Below, in pieces: positions 61,320 to 64,000 of a DNA stretch of 64,000 bases. Source of the stretch: Phytohabitans suffuscus (lineage in GTDB: Bacteria; Actinomycetota; Actinomycetes; Mycobacteriales; Micromonosporaceae); contig NZ_AP022871.1 of NCBI RefSeq assembly GCF_011764565.1, positions 2,294,001 through 2,358,000 on the forward strand, read 5' to 3'. The position numbers were made by a program, and so were the translations under genes. The notes beneath the pieces were generated by a model. That model was not told where the DNA came from. It was given only the letters and a program-made list of their open reading frames with translations, and did not search any database. Within the stretch, counting starts at the first letter, position 1. Every line of letters begins with the position of its first letter.

Positions 61320-63239
61320 ATGAGCGACCTCAGGTCAATAGTCTCGAATGGCGCGCCGGCGTTCGCGCTGCTGTCCCGCCCGCGGGCCGGTGGCGGCGAC
61401 CGGGTGGAGGTTTTCGTGGGCGACCCGGTCGAGGTCGCCACACTGGCCGACCTGCCGGCGGCCACCGACCGGCTCCTCGCCATCGTGCCGTACCGGCAGA
61501 TCCGGGAGCGCGGTCTGGCCTGTGTGGACGACGCCGAGCCACTGGTGGCCATCCAGGTCAGGGCCCACGGCGACCTGCCCGTCGCGGAGGCCCTGCGGCT
61601 GCTGCCCCGCGACGGTGTGCGCCTCGACGGCGGTGACTTCGACATCGACGACGCCGCGTACGAGGCGGTGACCCGGCTGGTCGTCGCCGAGCACATCGGC
61701 CGGGGCGCGGGCTCCAACTTCGTGGTACGGCGCACCTTCCGCACCGAGCTGGCGGACCCGTCGCTGCGCGCCCGGCTCGCCATCTTCCGGCGCCTCCTCA
61801 GCGCGGAGACGGGCGCCTACTGGACGTTCCTCGTGCACTGGAACGGGCGCACGCTCGTCGGTGCCACGCCCGAGTGCCACGCCCGCCTCGAAGGCGGCGT
61901 CGCCACGATGAACCCGATCAGCGGCACGTACCGCTACCCCGAGGCCGGCCCGACGCCCGCCGGGCTGCGCCGCTTCCTGGCCGACCGCAAGGAGACCGAG
62001 GAGCTCCTGATGGTGGTCGACGAGGAGCTGAAGATGATGGCGCGGGTCTGCCCCGGCGGCGGGCGCCTGCGCGGGCCGTTCCTCCAGCCGATGTCGCGCC
62101 TCGCGCACACCGCGTACACCATCTCCGGACCGTCCAACCTGGACGCCCGGGACGTGCTCCGGCTCACCATGCCGGCCCCGACGGTGACCGGCAGCCCGCT
62201 CGCCAGCGCCTGCCGCGTGGTCGCCGAGCACGAGCGGTCCGGCCGTGGCTACTACGGTGGCGCGCTGGCGCTGATCGACCGGCACGGGATGGACGCGGCG
62301 CTCGTCATCCGCACGGCGGACATCAATCCGGAGGGTGCCGTGCGGATCCCTGTAGGCGCAACGCTGGTGCGCCACTCGGACCCCGCCGCCGAAGCGGCCG
62401 AGACCCGGGCCAAGGCGGCCGCGCTGCTGCGCGCACTCGGCGGGGAGCGGGCCGCGACCGGCGAGCCCCGGCCCGCGGTGCCCATCGGCTACCGGGTCCG
62501 CCGCGCACTGTCCGCCCGCAACCGGGGACTGTCGGATTTCTGGCGCGGGCGGGAGCGACCCCGCCCGGCCCCGTCGCTGGCCGGCCGCCGGCTGTTGCTG
62601 ATCGACGCCGAGGACGACTTCACCGCGATGCTCGCCACCGTCGCGGCCTCGACCGGCGTGGCCGTGGGCGTGCAGCGGTTTGACCGGGATCTGCCCACGG
62701 ACGCCGACCTCGTCCTCGTCGGTCCCGGACCGGGCGACCCCCTCGACCACGCGGATCCCCGGATCGCCCGGCTGCACCGGCTCACCCGGGACCTGCTGGA
62801 CGCGGGCACGCCGTTCCTCGCGGTCTGCCTCGGCCACCAGGTGCTCGCGGACGAGCTCGGGTTGGCCGTACGCCGCCTGACGACACCCCGGCAGGGCCTG
62901 CAAAAAAGGATTCCACTGCACGGCCGGCCGGAACGCGTGGCGTTCTACAACACGTTCGTGGCGACCAGCGGGTCGGACCGGGTGTACTGCCCGTTCACCG
63001 GCGACCCGGTCAGCGTCGTGCGCGACCGGGCCACCGGCGTCGTCCACGCCTTGGCCAAGCCGCGTATGCGGTCGACGCAGTTCCACATGGAATCGGTACT
63101 GACAGAAAACGGACCGGCGATTCTGCGCCAAATGATGATCGAATTGGTGGCGGAGGCGGGCGGAGTCGCCACCGTCACCGCTCGCGGTAAACGCCGACCG
63201 TCTTCATCCGATGACACCGCGCCGCCTTACCGAAACTGA
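61320..63239 (+). CDS. phzE: PhzE-type 2-amino-2-deoxyisochorismate synthase
   Basis: 639 residues, fused in the PhzE order. An anthranilate-synthase-like chorismate-binding domain (about 1-395) contains GATPECHARL, NPISGTYRYPEA, ETEELLMVVDEELKMM and ALALIDRHGMDAALVIR. A glutamine amidotransferase domain (about 420-620) has Cys in FLAVCLGHQVLADEL and His-x-Glu in STQFHMESVL. It makes ADIC from chorismate and glutamine for PhzD. The closing segment of the amidotransferase is normal in length. The 150-bp region to the divergent griI-like gene must hold promoters for both. Confidence 0.9.
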   Translation: MSDLRSIVSNGAPAFALLSRPRAGGGDRVEVFVGDPVEVATLADLPAATDRLLAIVPYRQIRERGLACVDDAEPLVAIQVRAHGDLPVAEALRLLPRDGVRLDGGDFDIDDAAYEAVTRLVVAEHIGRGAGSNFVVRRTFRTELADPSLRARLAIFRRLLSAETGAYWTFLVHWNGRTLVGATPECHARLEGGVATMNPISGTYRYPEAGPTPAGLRRFLADRKETEELLMVVDEELKMMARVCPGGGRLRGPFLQPMSRLAHTAYTISGPSNLDARDVLRLTMPAPTVTGSPLASACRVVAEHERSGRGYYGGALALIDRHGMDAALVIRTADINPEGAVRIPVGATLVRHSDPAAEAAETRAKAAALLRALGGERAATGEPRPAVPIGYRVRRALSARNRGLSDFWRGRERPRPAPSLAGRRLLLIDAEDDFTAMLATVAASTGVAVGVQRFDRDLPTDADLVLVGPGPGDPLDHADPRIARLHRLTRDLLDAGTPFLAVCLGHQVLADELGLAVRRLTTPRQGLQKRIPLHGRPERVAFYNTFVATSGSDRVYCPFTGDPVSVVRDRATGVVHALAKPRMRSTQFHMESVLTENGPAILRQMMIELVAEAGGVATVTARGKRRPSSSDDTAPPYRN

Positions 63240-63345
63240 TCGATCAACAAAATGGTGCTGGCCAGGTCAGCCGAAAGGTTGCTTAACTGGATCACTCACG
63301 TCCACCACAATCTGCGCTTGGGTTGCCGTACATGATCCCCCGGGG

Positions 63346-64000
63346 GTGGATTCGCTGACGACTTTCGGTCGCGATCGAGAATTAGCGATCTTGCGAAAGA
63401 CGTTCGCTGACACGGCACGGGGGGTTGGCGGGTGTGTGGTGTTGACCGGTTCGGCCGGTATCGGCAAGTCACACCTGCTGCGTGAAGCGATCGACGAGGC
63501 TCGGCGCATGGGCCTCGCTGTGGCCAAACGGGCGGCGTTCGAGCTCGACCGGGCGGCCCCGTTCATCACGCTCGCGTCGGCGTTGCAGCAGGTCGAGCCC
63601 TCGACGTCCACCTTCGGGTGGGTCGCCGAGGCGGGTGAAAACCAGTACCAGACGCTCGACCGGCTGTCCGCGGCGCTGGAGGACTTCGTGGCGGACCAGC
63701 CGCTGGCCGTCGCGATCGACGATGCACAGTGGACCGACGAGTTCTCCGCGCTGGCGGTGCGCGAGCTGGTGACCTCGCTGGCCTCCTCGCCGGTGCGGTG
63801 GGTGTTCGTCCGCCGGCCGCTGCGGGAGGGCACGCCCGGCCAGCAGCTCGTCGAGCGGCTGATCCGGGAGGGTACCCCGGAGATCGTGCTGGGCCGGCTC
63901 GACGAGGCGGCCGTGGCCGAGCTCTGCTCCAGGGCGGTCGGCGCCACCGTCGACAACACCGTCCTCGCGCTGGCCGCCGGCTGCGACGGCAACCCGCTGC
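63346..64000 (+). CDS. LAL-type LuxR regulator, N-terminal part (cut by window edge)
   Basis: From the GTG at 63346 the frame is open for 218 codons to the window edge. It encodes an AAA-type ATPase domain with Walker A (VVLTGSAGIGKSHLLREA) and Walker B (PLAVAIDDAQWTDEFSALAV). This is the front of large (about 900 residue) ATP-binding LuxR regulators, which usually end in a helix-turn-helix that lies outside the window. Such regulators activate antibiotic clusters. Its position directly after phzE suggests it controls this one. Confidence 0.8.
   Translation, partial: MDSLTTFGRDRELAILRKTFADTARGVGGCVVLTGSAGIGKSHLLREAIDEARRMGLAVAKRAAFELDRAAPFITLASALQQVEPSTSTFGWVAEAGENQYQTLDRLSAALEDFVADQPLAVAIDDAQWTDEFSALAVRELVTSLASSPVRWVFVRRPLREGTPGQQLVERLIREGTPEIVLGRLDEAAVAELCSRAVGATVDNTVLALAAGCDGNPL

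Noticed and set aside
53145..63239. A phenazine biosynthesis cluster
   Set aside because: PhzE, PhzD and PhzF homologues are present, but PhzA/PhzB and PhzG are not, and the GriI/GriH pair and ligase are not part of phenazine formation.
63267..63992. A minus-strand gene at the right edge
   Set aside because: It is antisense to the LAL-type regulator, which shows clear Walker A and B motifs on the plus strand.

Overview
The window is high-GC DNA with dense, strongly GC3-biased genes. It contains argS next to DUF3105 and DUF305 genes, many Tat/Sec-secreted hydrolases, a HelR gene with a rifamycin-associated element, and a specialised-metabolite cluster. This points to a filamentous actinomycete, most likely of the family Micromonosporaceae. 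That assignment is inference; no rRNA is present.

Layout. (1) 1-4148: core genes: the 5' part of argS, a DUF3105 membrane protein, a DUF305 protein, a low-complexity tract running into a catalytically dead IS630-type transposase, and tRNA-Arg(CCG). (2) About 4105-14098: a decayed integrative island inserted in the 3' end of tRNA-Arg. Two further copies of the tRNA 3' end (11716 and 14055) suggest successive insertions. The island holds a group II intron, an IS5-type transposase, an MGMT-like gene, an integrase remnant, GTGACGRAA repeats, a 26-bp hairpin and a toxin-antitoxin pair. (3) 14369-29782: a long minus-strand locus that combines a complete Pst-type phosphate transporter (PstS-C-A-B) with extra phosphate-binding-like surface proteins, a WxL/DUF916 pair, an LPRTG surface protein and a sortase-fold protein that lacks the catalytic residues. 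(4) 29909-34407: an FtsX-type ABC exporter with a divergent PadR regulator. (5) 34434-43620: HelR with its upstream RAE element, RNase HI, a GH99-like hydrolase, a hotdog-type protein, a GH19 chitinase, a Ser/Thr kinase and an M28 aminopeptidase. (6) 43649-52311: a phospho-signalling cluster with an FHA-ABC transporter, a kinase-like protein, a PP2C phosphatase, a TerY-like vWA protein, a DUF4407 membrane protein and an HTH-macrodomain protein. (7) 52501 to the end: a biosynthetic cluster with aspartokinase, GriI-like and GriH-like enzymes (the 3-amino-4-hydroxybenzoate route), PhzE, PhzD and PhzF homologues (the dihydro-hydroxyanthranilate route), an FAD hydroxylase, an adenylate-forming ligase, an amidohydrolase and two LuxR-type regulators.

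How the parts work together. In the cluster, aspartokinase should feed aspartate semialdehyde to the GriI/GriH pair, while PhzE and PhzD divert chorismate. Two differently built aminohydroxy-aromatic units would then be available for activation and joining. In the Pst locus, cytoplasmic PstB and membrane PstC/PstA sit beside several anchored binding proteins, which suggests a phosphate (or similar anion) uptake system displayed on the cell surface.

A caution that applies across the window: at least a dozen otherwise intact genes, and the acceptor stem of tRNA-Arg, are broken by what looks like exactly one missing base, usually in a short run of G or C. The uniform direction suggests consensus errors in the assembly rather than real pseudogenes. 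These genes are annotated over their full length, with the probable break point noted.
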